NCBI GenBank assembly: GCA_002914805.1
Contig: JXTB01000151.1
Coordinates: forward strand, 469,200-533,199
Length of the DNA: 64,000 nucleotides
Source: Parasponia andersonii
Taxonomy: Eukaryota; Streptophyta; Magnoliopsida; Rosales; Cannabaceae
Direction of reading: 5' to 3'
The notes under the pieces were generated by a model. That model did not search any database and was not told the origin of the DNA. It saw nothing but the letters and a program-made list of their open reading frames with translations. Shown here one piece after another: positions 23,268 through 34,223 of the stretch. The first letter of the stretch is position 1; the number at the start of each line of letters is the position of its first letter. The position numbers were made by a program, and so were the translations under genes.

Positions 23268-23765
23268 TGAACAATTCAACAATTGTAGCTCATCAACTAG
23301 CCATAATAGGAACAGTGAAAAGAGCAACTGCAATAGCAATAGTAAAAAAGGTAATCACAGTAACAATAATGAAAAGAGTAACCGTAATAGTAATAGTAAA
23401 AGGTGATGTTCACACTACCTTCAAGTTTTATAAATATGGAGGGTTTCATCAATTGTTTTACATCATTTTCTAAAATTTTCTTCCTTTCTAAGAGAGAATT
23501 CAAGCCTAGGAATTCCTCTTTGTGTCCCACTTATTTTCTCCTAAATTATTTNAAGTTCATTTGTTTTCTCCTTGTATTTAGAGAGAAGTAAGTAGTAATA
23601 TTATTTTTATAGTGAAATTCTTCACAGCTTTATCCGTGGACGTAGCCTAAATTAGGTGAACCAAGTTAAATCTTTTGTGTACCTTATCTTTTTCATTTTA
23701 TCCAAATTTTTTCAATTCATATTTTAGTTGTGTGTTGTTGCTTCCGCAAAGTTGATCTCCTAACA
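23268..23765 (+). repeat. copia 3' LTR, with single-N gap at 23552
   Basis: Starts TGAACAATTCAACAATTG and ends GATCTCCTAACA. At 23552 an N replaces about 35 bases present in the other LTRs of this family (between AAATTATTT and TTTGTTTTCTCC). The N therefore marks missing sequence. Confidence 0.75.
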
Positions 23766-24110
23766 TCGATATGGTGTAACCAATAGTAATAATGCTGTGG
23801 ACTTGGATGATCTCATATCTTTACTAGTAGTATACCAGTATATTTTGTCTTTTGGTAGTTTTGGTTCGTAATTAAAATTATGCATAAGTCTCATATCTTT
23901 ATTACCATATGAGTATAGAGAATTAAGATTTGGTTTTTCATATGAATTAGTATCCATATTAATTAATTTCCCTTAATTAAGACGCTCGCTCACTGATATA
24001 ATTATATTTGGTGGTTGATGTGGAGTGCACATAGCAACTGTTCGAATAAGAAACTCGTTATTTCCGGGAAAAGAAAAGAGGATACTATTCTTTCTGTATA
24101 TATCAATATA
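23766..24110. other. Intergenic DNA
   Basis: AT-rich, with no gene or repeat recognised between the copia 3' LTR and the TGTCACGACC block. Confidence 0.4.
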
Positions 24111-25916
24111 TGTCACGACCAAAAACCCGGGATAGTGGTAGAAGGGGAATTTCATAAAGGTGGAAAATTCCTTAATTTATTTAAAAAGTGTCAAAAGTTC
24201 TAGTTTTTATAAAAACGGTCCATTTAAGTAAAGTAATCAGAATTCCATTCCGTGAACCACTCCCACAGTTCATATATACCATTAAACATGGATTGAACAA
24301 TTATTTAAAAACGCGAAATTAAATATAAAATCCAGCATCATCATCATCCACTAAAAAGTCAAACACTAGAATGGCATACATAAGTTCACAGACAAAATAG
24401 AAAGCAGTAATCTTGGTTCAATGCTAACACACAATCCAAATAGTCCAAAGCCTACGACAACAAATTTCTAGTATTACCAAGAGACGAACTGCAATCCAGA
24501 TGACCTCTTACTCCTTTTGATCACTAAGATCGCACTGGATAGTACCTGAGGAGGAAGGTAAGGGGGTGAGCATAAAATGCCTAGTAAGAAAAATAATTAC
24601 CTCGATCGAAAATATTTAGTGATAGGGAATTCATGCATGGTTAGTTTAGTCTAAAGCATCCATATATATATAATCCAAACAGAAAATCCATATATATATA
24701 TATAATAGTATAATCAAACCCATTCAATTCATATGCACATGACACAAATTAACCTATACCCATGAGCTCACATCCTCTCATCTGTGGAAACCCAGGATGA
24801 TGGCACCAAGTGTACCTAACAGCCTGCCTGATACCTAAGCCCATACCTGGAGGGGACACCTATGTGTCGCTTATCAAACGTGGAGGGGAAACCGAATTGC
24901 CGACACTTACCAAATGTGGAGGTAATCAGAAGAACAAGATCTCGCACAAGTTTACGGACCTTCACTGACGGTGAGGCACGCAGCGCGCCACACTGTAGAC
25001 TCAAGATGCTAACACGGTGCTCATGTATGATCCTATGACACGTACAATTTAGAACTGATGTATGAAAGTAACTATGCTCGGGTTTTTCGATAAAATCAGT
25101 ATACTAGATTTTATAGGAAAACAGGTAGCATAACAGCCCTATTTTTAATATACTGAAAATAACATGTACTTAGAAAATTCTCAGAGCAATACAGTATATA
25201 TCGCATACAACAAATTTCCATCATAGACATTTAAATAGTCTAAAATGAGGCAAAAATCTCGACCGTCCGATCTCGATTTTCGTGCCGATCGCCAAACAAC
25301 ACAATATGTATATCAAACTTCTCCATTTTCCGAGTACATTCTAAAAATGAACTCAAAAATACAACCCAACAGCCAGATCAAAACAACAACTATAAACTCG
25401 AAATGTCAAAAATGACAACTTTCAATCCGAGTAAAATGAAGTTGAGATATATATATATATATATATATGATTCTTGAGACAAGATGAATCCAACGGAACC
25501 GGTTTGGAGTCAAATGGTGGTCGGAATCTTCGCTGGTAACGAAAAAATCTAAAAAGTCTTAAATGGCCGTTTCCTCTTTCTCGGCGATAGCAAGCTCTTC
25601 CGGCAGTCACTGTTGCTCGGCGTTGCACGTGGTGGCCTGCTCGGCGTTGGCATGTGGTGGCCTGGGGAGGACTTGTCAGCGGTCTGCTCGGTCTGACAAA
25701 ACTTAGGCGGTGACGGCTGCTCTTTGGCCAAGAGTGAAACCGAGATAGAGAAGAGAGAGAGTGAACGGGGGAGAGTGAAACGAGAGAGGGGAGAGAATAA
25801 TATAAATATATATATAATCTTGTTTTTTTTAATCTAGTTAAAAGACCATTTTACCCCTTAGAAACTGAGTTTTTACAATATACCTCACCATGAGTCCATG
25901 ACTACTGAGTGTAACA
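24111..25916. mobile_element. Solo-LTR-like block (TGTCACGACC...GTAACA)
   Basis: The left edge TGTCACGACC is a common start of plant Ty3/gypsy LTRs, and the right edge GAGTGTAACA gives the matching CA end. Inside are short repeated phrases (ACCTGGAGGGGACACC, AACGTGGAGGGGAAACC, AATGTGGAGGTAATC at about 24845-24935). A GC-rich section with a GAGAGAGTGAA-type stretch lies near 25745-25800. There is no retrotransposon coding sequence. The 5-bp flanks do not match, so the LTR assignment is tentative. Confidence 0.4.
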
Positions 25917-26949
25917 TTAGAAGAAGACGAAAGGAGAAAATGCATGTCGGGTCAAGGCTATAACGCCATATTATATCGTACAATATCGTTTCGTACGAAT
26001 ATTTGATTACTTGCGATAGTGCGATAAGTAGTTGTCACAACATTTTTGAATTTCGATTCTGTTTACGTAAAACTTTATTTATTCCATGTATATCGATATG
26101 TAAGCGTTTTTTTCTTTTCTCATTTTCCTTCTAAAGTTGCTCATGCTATGTCACGTGAAGATAATTTAAATTATTAATCTTTACTAAAGCACAGCAAATC
26201 TGTTCTTGGTAGAATCTTTTCTATAATTTCAGTTATATCCTTCTAGTTTTTAATTACTAGTTGACATTTGCAGAGCCTACAATCATTTTTTTTTTTTTCA
26301 ATTATTCCACTTACTAAGAGCCCGTCGGTGGGTTAAAACTTACAAACTACTTACAATTCCTTTTGACGTATTGTATTATTCATTCTACATAAATTATATA
26401 TTTATCATAGATAAAATTAAAAATTAAAAATATGAACAAAAGCCCCTGAAATTTCATGCGCACTTTTTGTTTCCTATTTTTGTTTTTCTCTTTAAATGTT
26501 CTCCAGCTCTCTTTTTCTTACTCCTGAAATTCCATAAACATCCAAAAAAAAAAAAAACTTTCCCAACATGTGTGGAGCTCCTCCTCGACCACATCGAAAT
26601 CAAAGGTGAACCCATGTTTCACACTGTCTCGGTGGCTTTACATACAGAATGGTATCAATGGAAAGAGATGTTAGCAGTAATGTACAAAATGTAAATGTAA
26701 ATACTATCAGCAATAGTATTAGTAGTAGTCAGCTAAGTGGCTTAGCCGCGTATATATTATAGTTTTTTAATTAGTTAGGCTCATTTTGCGGAAACTGTTA
26801 GCAGGTAATTAAATGAGCTCCTCTGTAAACTTAAGCTCGGTGTATTGCACCAGATGCAATATTAATACAGATTACAGAATTTTATAACCTTCTTGAATTT
26901 CTAAATCTCTCAAGTAAAACCTATAGCCAGAGCTAGCTAGCTCAGTTTC
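25917..26949. other. Upstream region of UGT gene B1
   Basis: Parts are related to 43440-43700 and 45280-45436, which lie upstream of pseudogene B2. The shared phrases AACATGTGTGGAGCT and GCCTACAAT support co-duplication of the promoter region. A possible TATA element GCGTATATATTATAG lies at about 26748. No other gene is seen. Confidence 0.5.
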
Positions 26950-28377
26950 ATGACCATGAAAGACGCCATAGTTTTGTATCCATCTCCAGGAATGGGTCAC
27001 CTCATCTCCATGTTAGAGCTAGCCAAGCTCATACACGCTCACCACCCCACTTTCTCCATCACCCTCATAATCCAAAGCCCGCCGTTAAATCAACCCTCCA
27101 CCGCCGTCGAAACCTCCCAACAAATCGCCGCCGCCACGGCCAAATGCATCGCCGCCGTCTCCGCCGCCGTCCCCTCCATCAACCTTCACCATCTCCCCCA
27201 AATCTCCCTCCCTCCCACCTGCATTACTCTTTCCCCTGTTCAGCTCGAGTTCGAGCTCCCACGTCTCCACCTCCCCACCATCAACCAAATCCTTCAAACA
27301 CTTTCTCAGACCTCGAAAGTCAAAGCCTTCGTCATTGACTTTTTCTGCGACGCCGCGTTTCGAGTCTCCACCGATCTCAACATCCCCACATACTATTACT
27401 TCCCCACCTCCGCAGGCGGTCTTTCTCACTTCTTGTATTTCCCCACCGAGCCCGAAAACAATTCGGGTGATCAGCCAGTTTGGGTACCCGGGTTGCCTCC
27501 GATTCCGTTTACGGATATACCGGAGGTGGCTCAGGACCGCACCACTGAGATATACAGGAAGTTATTGGAAACGTCGACCCATATGGCGAATTCAAGTGGG
27601 GTTGTGGTGAACACGTTTGAATTGCTCGAAAGTAGAGCATTGAGGGCTATATGGGACGGGCTCTGCACCCCGGAGAAACGGACTCCTCCGCCGGTTTTCC
27701 CCGTCGGACCGTTGATTTCTACGAACTCAGATGACGAAGGTGAGAATGGGCACTGTCTGAGCTGGCTTAATAAGCAGCCGAGTAAAAGCGTAGTGTTCTT
27801 GAGTTTCGGGAGTATGGGACTTTTTCCTGCGAAGCAGTTGACGGAGATGGCTATGGCTTTGGAAAGCAGCGGCCATAGATTCTTATGGGTTGTGAGGGAC
27901 CCACCAAGCGAAGGGGAGGATAAGGAACAGGGCTTAGACGAAATACTGCCGGAGGGGTTTGTCGAGAGGACGAGAAAAAGGGGGCTCGTGGTGAAGCGGT
28001 GGGCCCCGCAGGTGGCCGTACTAAGTCATGGCTCGGTCGGGGGGTTCGTGACTCACTGCGGGTGGAACTCGGTGCTGGAAGCAATATGCGGCGGGGTGCC
28101 GATGGTGGCGTGGCCTCTGTACGCGGAGCAGAGGTTGAACAGAGTGCTTTTGGTGGAGGAGTTTAAGCTGGCTTTGCCGCTCAACGAGTCGGGAGACGGG
28201 TTGGTGAGTTCGGCCGAGTTGGAGAAGCGAGTCAGAGAGTTGATGGAGTCGGAGAGAGGGAGGAAAGTGAGGGAGAGGGTTTTGCTCATGAGAGACGGCG
28301 CCAAGGCGGCCATGGACAGCGGTGGAACGTCGCGCGTCGCGTTGACCAAGTTGACTCAGCTGTGGAAGCAAGGCTGA
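26950..28377 (+). CDS. UDP-glycosyltransferase, UGT88-like (gene B1)
   Basis: This is an intronless 475-residue family-1 glycosyltransferase, related to but clearly distinct from gene A1. VLYPSPGMGHLISMLELAK carries the catalytic His17, and Asp130 sits in FVIDFFCD. The PSPG box is at about residues 351-394 ([25 protein letters not shown], terminal Gln), so UDP-glucose is the likely donor. There are two possible starts: ATG 26950 in a weak context (T at -3) and ATG 26956 with A at -3. The decayed paralogue at 45437 keeps only the second, so MKDAIVLYP may be the true N-terminus. The reading frame is intact. The acceptor is unknown; UGT88 relatives act on flavonoids and dihydrochalcones. Confidence 0.92.
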   Translation: MTMKDAIVLYPSPGMGHLISMLELAKLIHAHHPTFSITLIIQSPPLNQPSTAVETSQQIAAATAKCIAAVSAAVPSINLHHLPQISLPPTCITLSPVQLEFELPRLHLPTINQILQTLSQTSKVKAFVIDFFCDAAFRVSTDLNIPTYYYFPTSAGGLSHFLYFPTEPENNSGDQPVWVPGLPPIPFTDIPEVAQDRTTEIYRKLLETSTHMANSSGVVVNTFELLESRALRAIWDGLCTPEKRTPPPVFPVGPLISTNSDDEGENGHCLSWLNKQPSKSVVFLSFGSMGLFPAKQLTEMAMALESSGHRFLWVVRDPPSEGEDKEQGLDEILPEGFVERTRKRGLVVKRWAPQVAVLSHGSVGGFVTHCGWNSVLEAICGGVPMVAWPLYAEQRLNRVLLVEEFKLALPLNESGDGLVSSAELEKRVRELMESERGRKVRERVLLMRDGAKAAMDSGGTSRVALTKLTQLWKQG

Positions 28378-29186
28378 CTCGTCTAGTTAGTATCGAGTAT
28401 CGTTTAGGTTTTTAATAAAAGAAATAAATAAATTCCCATTATTTGGTTCCACACACCACGATAAATAGCAACATTATGAGTTTCAGTATTTAACCATTGT
28501 TGTCGCTGCCTCGTTGAGATTGCTCGAAAGTCCGTCTCGGTGAAATATCAAAAGAATTTTGGGTTTTGAGATATCAGAGTCATGTTGCTATATTTTTTTG
28601 GAAGAGTTTCGAGAACATGTATGAATTTTTTTTTAGTTTTAATAAAAATTTATATTTCTATATTTAGTTTTATTTTAATAAATGATAAAAAAAATATCAT
28701 TTAGATCTTTAAATTAAAATTTCAAACTATGATTTTAACTTCTTTTCTTTCACTGCATAAAAGCAAAAATTATTCACACTATATATATATATATCATCTG
28801 ATGATCATCTTTCGTGAGGCGCAGCTAAGACTTATACTCTGAAAACTATGATCACAATTCATGATGTACGTCTCTTTGTATGTATAAGCGAGTTGATGAT
28901 CACAACCCAACGTATGTATATACATGGAAGTCGATATGCATGCTTATCGCCATTTGTCGCGATCAAATAGACCAAATTTCAGGTTAATAATACTATTACA
29001 CTGACACATATATTATATATCTGCGATAAATGATAGCATTACTATGGACAGATAGTACATCCCTTATTATATATATATATATATATGGTTGCCAATCTAA
29101 TAGATATTTTTTTTTTACCTTTCGATAAAATTTTTTTTTTAATCGTTGGATCACTGTTTAACGGTGATCTAATGATTATAATAAGA
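28378..29186. other. UGT B1 3' flank
   Basis: About 28910-28970 shares TACATGGAAGTCGAT and CGCCATTTGT with the flank of pseudogene B2 (about 53195-53240), so the duplication reached at least that far. The rest is AT-rich. A short hairpin (TTGGATCACTG / ACGGTGATCTAA) sits at about 29147-29171, before the gap. Confidence 0.5.
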
Positions 29187-29834
29187 NNNNNNNNNNNNNN
29201 NNNNNNNNNNNNNNNNNNNNNNNNNNNNNNNNNNNNNNNNNNNNNNNNNNNNNNNNNNNNNNNNNNNNNNNNNNNNNNNNNNNNNNNNNNNNNNNNNNNN
29301 NNNNNNNNNNNNNNNNNNNNNNNNNNNNNNNNNNNNNNNNNNNNNNNNNNNNNNNNNNNNNNNNNNNNNNNNNNNNNNNNNNNNNNNNNNNNNNNNNNNN
29401 NNNNNNNNNNNNNNNNNNNNNNNNNNNNNNNNNNNNNNNNNNNNNNNNNNNNNNNNNNNNNNNNNNNNNNNNNNNNNNNNNNNNNNNNNNNNNNNNNNNN
29501 NNNNNNNNNNNNNNNNNNNNNNNNNNNNNNNNNNNNNNNNNNNNNNNNNNNNNNNNNNNNNNNNNNNNNNNNNNNNNNNNNNNNNNNNNNNNNNNNNNNN
29601 NNNNNNNNNNNNNNNNNNNNNNNNNNNNNNNNNNNNNNNNNNNNNNNNNNNNNNNNNNNNNNNNNNNNNNNNNNNNNNNNNNNNNNNNNNNNNNNNNNNN
29701 NNNNNNNNNNNNNNNNNNNNNNNNNNNNNNNNNNNNNNNNNNNNNNNNNNNNNNNNNNNNNNNNNNNNNNNNNNNNNNNNNNNNNNNNNNNNNNNNNNNN
29801 NNNNNNNNNNNNNNNNNNNNNNNNNNNNNNNNNN
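29187..29834. other. Assembly gap (648 N)
   Basis: Continuous N run. Nothing can be said about its content, and apparent reading frames across it are meaningless. Confidence 1.
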
Positions 29835-30333
29835 GCCGTTCCTAACCCGATCCCACCAGTAAAATAAAGCCACATCATCTGAAAAAAGAATTAAAATTAA
29901 AGGAAATACAAGTAAGCAAATGGCCGATAACACTGTTTACAACTCCAACGTCTTAACCCAAAACGAAATAAGTGACCGTGCCCATCTGCCTTCCTCTCCA
30001 TTCTCCAGGTTCCTTCTTGTATCTTTGTGAACCCCTCCCCATCTTTTCTTACATGTCTGGAATATATATCTTCTTTGAACCTTTCCATTTCTTACCATTT
30101 TAATATTTCGAAAAACACTAAGGAAGAGAAAACTATAATGGCGCCATTGACTGCAAAAAAAAAAAAATTACAAATAGAGTGCAGCCAGAGAAAAAAAGGG
30201 CCATCTTATCTCATATCACCCACGTATATTTCTTGGGCCATTTAGATTTTTGAAACATTAATATTAATTAGCAATTTAGATTGGAACTGGTATTAATCAC
30301 TAACCAGTATAAACATGCTTAGAGATTTGGATA
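29835..30333. other. Intergenic DNA
   Basis: No gene, RNA or repeat recognised. Confidence 0.4.
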
Positions 30334-30895
30334 TGTTAGGAGATCAGCTTTGTGGAAGTGATAACACACAGCTAAAATACGAATTGAAAAAATTTTGGTA
30401 AAATGAAAAAAATAAGGCACACAAAAGAATTAATGTGGTTCACCCAATTTAGACTATGTCTACGGATAAAGTTGTGAAGAATTTCACTATGAAAAAGAGA
30501 TTACAACTCACTTCTATCTAAATACAAGGAGAGAACAAATGAACCCCCCTCTCTCTCTTGAAATAGGAGAAAATACTTTTTCTAAACAATTTACGAGAAA
30601 ACAAGTGGAACATTAAGAAGAATTCCTAGGCTTGAATTCTCTCTTAGAAAGGAAGATGATTTAGAATGGGATACAAAACAAGTGATGAAGCTCTCCGTAT
30701 TTATAGAACTTGAAAGGTAGTGTGAACACCATCTGTTACTATTGCTATTACGGCTGTTCTTTTCACTATTGCTATTGCGGCTGCCTTTTTGACTATTCCT
30801 ATTGTAGCTGGCCTTTTTACTATTCCTATTGCGGCTGTCTTTTTTCACTATTCTTATTGTGGCTGGTTAGTGAGCTGCAATTGTTGATTTGTTCA
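30334..30895 (-). repeat. copia 3' LTR (minus-strand element)
   Basis: On the plus strand it runs TGTTAGGAGATCAGC to TTGATTTGTTCA. On the minus strand it begins TGAACAAATCAACAATTG and ends CTCCTAACA. The adjoining minus-strand sequence TCAAGTAGGAGAACCT is the likely polypurine tract. Confidence 0.75.
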
Positions 30896-30983
30896 AGGTT
30901 CTCCTACTTGAAGACTTGATTTTAATCATGTCTTCACACTTGATAAATCTCTCTTTTCTTCCCTTGTCAATTCTTCATGCTGC

Positions 30984-31469
30984 TTATATTTTTGCTAGGT
31001 CATATAAGGACCTACACCATTGGAACTTGTCAGTATTGATTGATTTGGTTAAAGCATCTGCTAGGTTCTCCTTTGTGTGAATCTTTTTCATATCCATACT
31101 TTTATCTTCTACTACTTCTCGAACAAAGTGATATTGAACGCCAATATACTTTGTCCTGGAATGAAAGGCTAGATTTTTTACAATGTACAAGGCACTCTGA
31201 CTGTCACAAAATAGAGGAATCTTTTCTTGTTTATGCCCGAACTCCTCCAATAACCTTTGAATCCAAATAGCCTCTTTACAAGCTTGTGTAGCCACCATAT
31301 ATTCTACTTCTATTATAGATAAAGCCACAACAGTTTGTAGTTTCGAAACCCAGCTTACAGCTCCGTCTGCAAGAGTAAACACATAGCCTGTAGCAGATTT
31401 TCGTTTGTCAAGATCACCCGCAAAATTTGAATCAACATATCCTCTGACAGTAAATTCTGATCCTCCGTA
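30984..31469 (-). pseudogene. copia RNase H domain
   Basis: The minus-strand reading at 31382-30984 gives VSWVSKLQTVVALSIIEVEY, then FCDSQSALYIVKNLAFHSRTKYI and IHTKENLADALTKSI. These are the hallmark segments of copia RNase H (the SxxEAEY-like box appears as SIIEVEY). The frame changes relative to the reverse transcriptase near 31470. Confidence 0.8.
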
Positions 31470-32207
31470 TCATAATACAGCATCTGAGGTTCCTTTGATA
31501 TATCTTAGAATTCTCTTCACAGTATTCCAATACTCTCCACCAGGATTTGCCATATATCGACTAACCGCTCCTACTGCTTGTGCAATGTCTAGTCTTGTAC
31601 ATATCATAGTGAACATTAGGCTTCCCACTGCTAATACATATGGTACTCGAGACATCTCCATCCTCTCTGCTTCATTGCTAGGACACGTCCCGGAGGATAA
31701 CTTGAAGTTAATAGGAAATGGGGTAGAAATTGACTTACAATCTTGCATATTGAAGCGGTGCAAGATTTTCTTCAAATAATTCTTCTGAGAAAGCCGAATC
31801 TTCTTGTTATCTCTGTCTCGGTGAATTTGCATCCTTAGAATCTTGTTTGCTAGTCCCAAGTCCTTCATATCAAATTCCTTAGTTAACTGTGCCTTTAATT
31901 CTTGGATTCTGCCTTTGTTGGGGCCCGCTATCAATATGTCATCTACGTACAACAATAAGATAATGAAGTCACTATCTTCATCAAACCTCCTGAAGTATGT
32001 GCAGTGGTCTGAACTGAGTTTGTTGTACCTAAGGCTTATGATGAAGGAATCAAATCTCTTATACCAATACCTCGGCGCCTGTTTGAAACCGTATAGAGAT
32101 TTGTTCAACCTGCAAACCAAGTTCTCTTTGCCTATTTCAGCAAAACCTTCTGGTTGGAGCATATAAATCTCTTCTTCAAGTTCTCCATGAAGAAAAGCAA
32201 TTTTCAC
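31470..32207 (-). pseudogene. copia reverse transcriptase, well preserved
   Basis: An open stretch of 245 codons with AFLHGELEEEIYMLQPEGF, CRLNKSLYGFKQAPRYWYKRF, ILLLYVDDILIAG (intact catalytic YVDD), DMKDLGLANKILRMQI and a C-terminal ILRYIKGTSDAVL. It begins after a stop within the palm-leading region and lacks the remainder of pol, so it cannot act alone. It would copy element RNA into DNA in an intact relative. Confidence 0.85.
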
Positions 32208-32444
32208 ATCTAGCTACTCTAGATATAGGTCAAACGTAGCACACATCGCCAGAACCACTTTAACTGTTGTCAGTCGAACTACAGGTGAAAATATCTCATT
32301 GAAGTCAATGCCTTCTTTCTGAGTATATCCTTTTATCACCAATCTCGCACGATACCACTCCACTTGATCATTACTATCACACTTGATCTTGTAGACCCAT
32401 TTGTTGCCAATAGCTTTCCTTCTTTGTGGTAGCGAAACAAGATC

Positions 32445-33292
32445 TCATGTCTTGTTCTTGTGAAGGGCTTCAATCTCTTCTTGCATTGCTGTCATCGATA
32501 GGGATACATCCGAGATTTTGGTAGCCTTATGGAAAGTTGTTGACTCTCCATCCTCTGTTAGAAGACAATATGCAATATTGCTCTCAGTGATATAATCCGA
32601 GTGCCATGCCGGTGTTCTTCTCTTACAAGTTGACCGACGAATTTCAGAAGCCAATTCCTCGACTGGTTCTTCTACTTCATGCTCTGGTGCTACTTTAGAA
32701 GAATCTAAATCTTCAGTATTCTTTTCTACCTGAACTGTAGTAGTTTCTGATCTGCTATCGTCTCCCTTCTCTTGCAGTTTATTCTTTGCAAATATCATAT
32801 CTCTGCTGATGACAACCTTATGGGCAGTGGGATCCCATAAGTGATATCCCTTGACTCCATCAACATATCCCAAGAGTACGCACCTTTTGGACTTTGAATC
32901 CAGTTTTGTGATTTCTTGAGCATTGTACATCACATACACACGACATTCAAACATATGTAAGCGAGAATAATCAGTTGGCTTACTAGTCCACATCTCCATC
33001 GGTGTCTTCGAGATCAATCACTGTTGATGGGGATCGATTGATTACATAACAGGCAGTTTTGACTGCTTCTACCCAGAATGTCTTGGGTAGACCTGCAGCT
33101 TTCAACATTGGTCTTATTCTTTCTAACAAGGTTCTGTTCATCCGCTCTGCCACTCTATTTTGTTGAGGAGTGTACGCCACTGTGAACTATCTCTTGATAC
33201 CTTCTTGTTGACAAAAGTTATCAAATTCATCGCTTATATATTCTCCTCCATTGCCCGTCCTTAAACACTTGATCTTTTCTCCAAATTCAAGC
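32445..33292 (-). pseudogene. copia integrase, C-terminal half
   Basis: The 33180-32983 reading begins in the integrase core (TPQQNRVAERMNRTLLERIR, with the catalytic Glu) and gives FWVEAVKTACYVINRSPST. The 33017-32445 reading gives MEMWTSKPTDYSRLHMF, CVLLGYVDGVKGYHLWD and the linker to reverse transcriptase. A frameshift lies near 33000. The upstream catalytic Asp residues are cut away or lie at the truncated end. Confidence 0.82.
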
Positions 33293-34033
33293 TGTTGGAA
33301 AATAGACCTAACACTTAGGATAATCATGCATGCATCCAGATATGGAAAATACATGATCATATCATGAATGCAGCGGAAAAAATAGCGGATTTAGGTTTTA
33401 AAATTTTACATGAAAACAGTTTTCATAGCCATATAACACGCATGCATCTTATACAGGATCATGTACAACATAAATCAAATCTAGATACAAAACCTTAGAG
33501 ATGAGATTAGGGTTTACCTCTTGTAGCGTGTTCCTCTTTGATCTCCTTATTGATGGTGATCAAACCTCCAACCCTAGATCTTCTTGTCTATGCTCTTGCT
33601 CTTGGTTGATGAGGCGAGTGGGCACCAAGTCGAAACCTTCGTTAGAGAATGATCAAGAACGACTTCTTGATCCTATGGAACACTGGGATGTGAGATGGGA
33701 CTGTGAGATGGTAGGAAACTTTTTCTCTCCTCTCTTTCTCAGCCTTGGCCGATTTTTCTCCCCCTTTTCCTGTACCTTATGCGTGTGACTCCTTAGAGTT
33801 ACTGTGTAGTTTTTTGTCTCANTATTATGATATTTATATAAATATTATTAGTAAAGGAGACACTTTACTAAAGGCCCAATACTACACTCTTAGATTAAAT
33901 GTCATGCCTTTTATAGAGATTTAATTAACTAACCTTGATTAACCGATTCATCTAGCATATTCTATACCACATATATAATCCCTATACAACACCGTAGTTG
34001 GATAGGTGAAATTACCGTAATATCCCTCCAACA
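33293..34033 (-). mobile_element. Orphan LTR (741 bp), probably copia
   Basis: The block has perfect LTR-type ends: TGTTGGA at the left and TCCAACA at the right. Read on the minus strand it has a GC-richer leader section and ends with a CCGCTGCATTCATGATATGATC-like region, a layout common in copia LTRs. There is no matching target-site duplication and no pol attached. It contains a single N at 33822. It could be a solo LTR whose flanks were rearranged. Confidence 0.5.
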
Positions 34034-34223
34034 CCTATTTACCTTTAAGTTACCATCTTTCTATCAAGGAATAATGTTGTCGATAATTTTGTTCTCAATG
34101 GCCATTTAGACAAAATTATCAACCAGTTCACAAAGTGAATACTAAGATCTTAGATTTAATTATTTCATGAATCTTGAAAGAACCTAAAGTGGCATTAAGG
34201 TTAGAACCTACCCTAGGGTTTCA
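34034..34223. other. Unassigned sequence between orphan LTR and Ty3/gypsy remnant
   Basis: No clear feature. It may belong to either neighbouring element. Confidence 0.3.

Larger units (their letters stand above)
18408..23765 (+). mobile_element. Ty1/copia (TNT1/Tork-like) retrotransposon, copy 2, decayed
   Basis: From 18649 the element has, in order, 5' LTR, primer-binding site, gag, protease, integrase, reverse transcriptase, RNase H, polypurine tract and 3' LTR (to 23765). This is the copia order, with integrase before reverse transcriptase. Sequence detail is closest to plant TNT 1-94-like polyproteins. Many stops and frameshifts make it inactive. 18408-18648 is 5' flank shared with copy 1. 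No target-site duplication is evident. Confidence 0.88.
30334..33292 (-). mobile_element. Truncated Ty1/copia element, same family as 18408-23765
   Basis: On the minus strand the order is integrase, reverse transcriptase, RNase H, polypurine tract and 3' LTR. The element stops inside the integrase at 33292, so gag, protease and the 5' LTR are missing. The remaining coding sequence is much better preserved than in the plus-strand copy: long open stretches and an intact YVDD box. This suggests a younger insertion that was later truncated. The cut end abuts the LTR at 33293. Confidence 0.88.

Noticed and set aside
29042..29933. Long open readings on both strands across 29187-29834
   Set aside because: They are almost wholly runs of N and have no coding meaning. 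The same applies to readings over 39986-40268.
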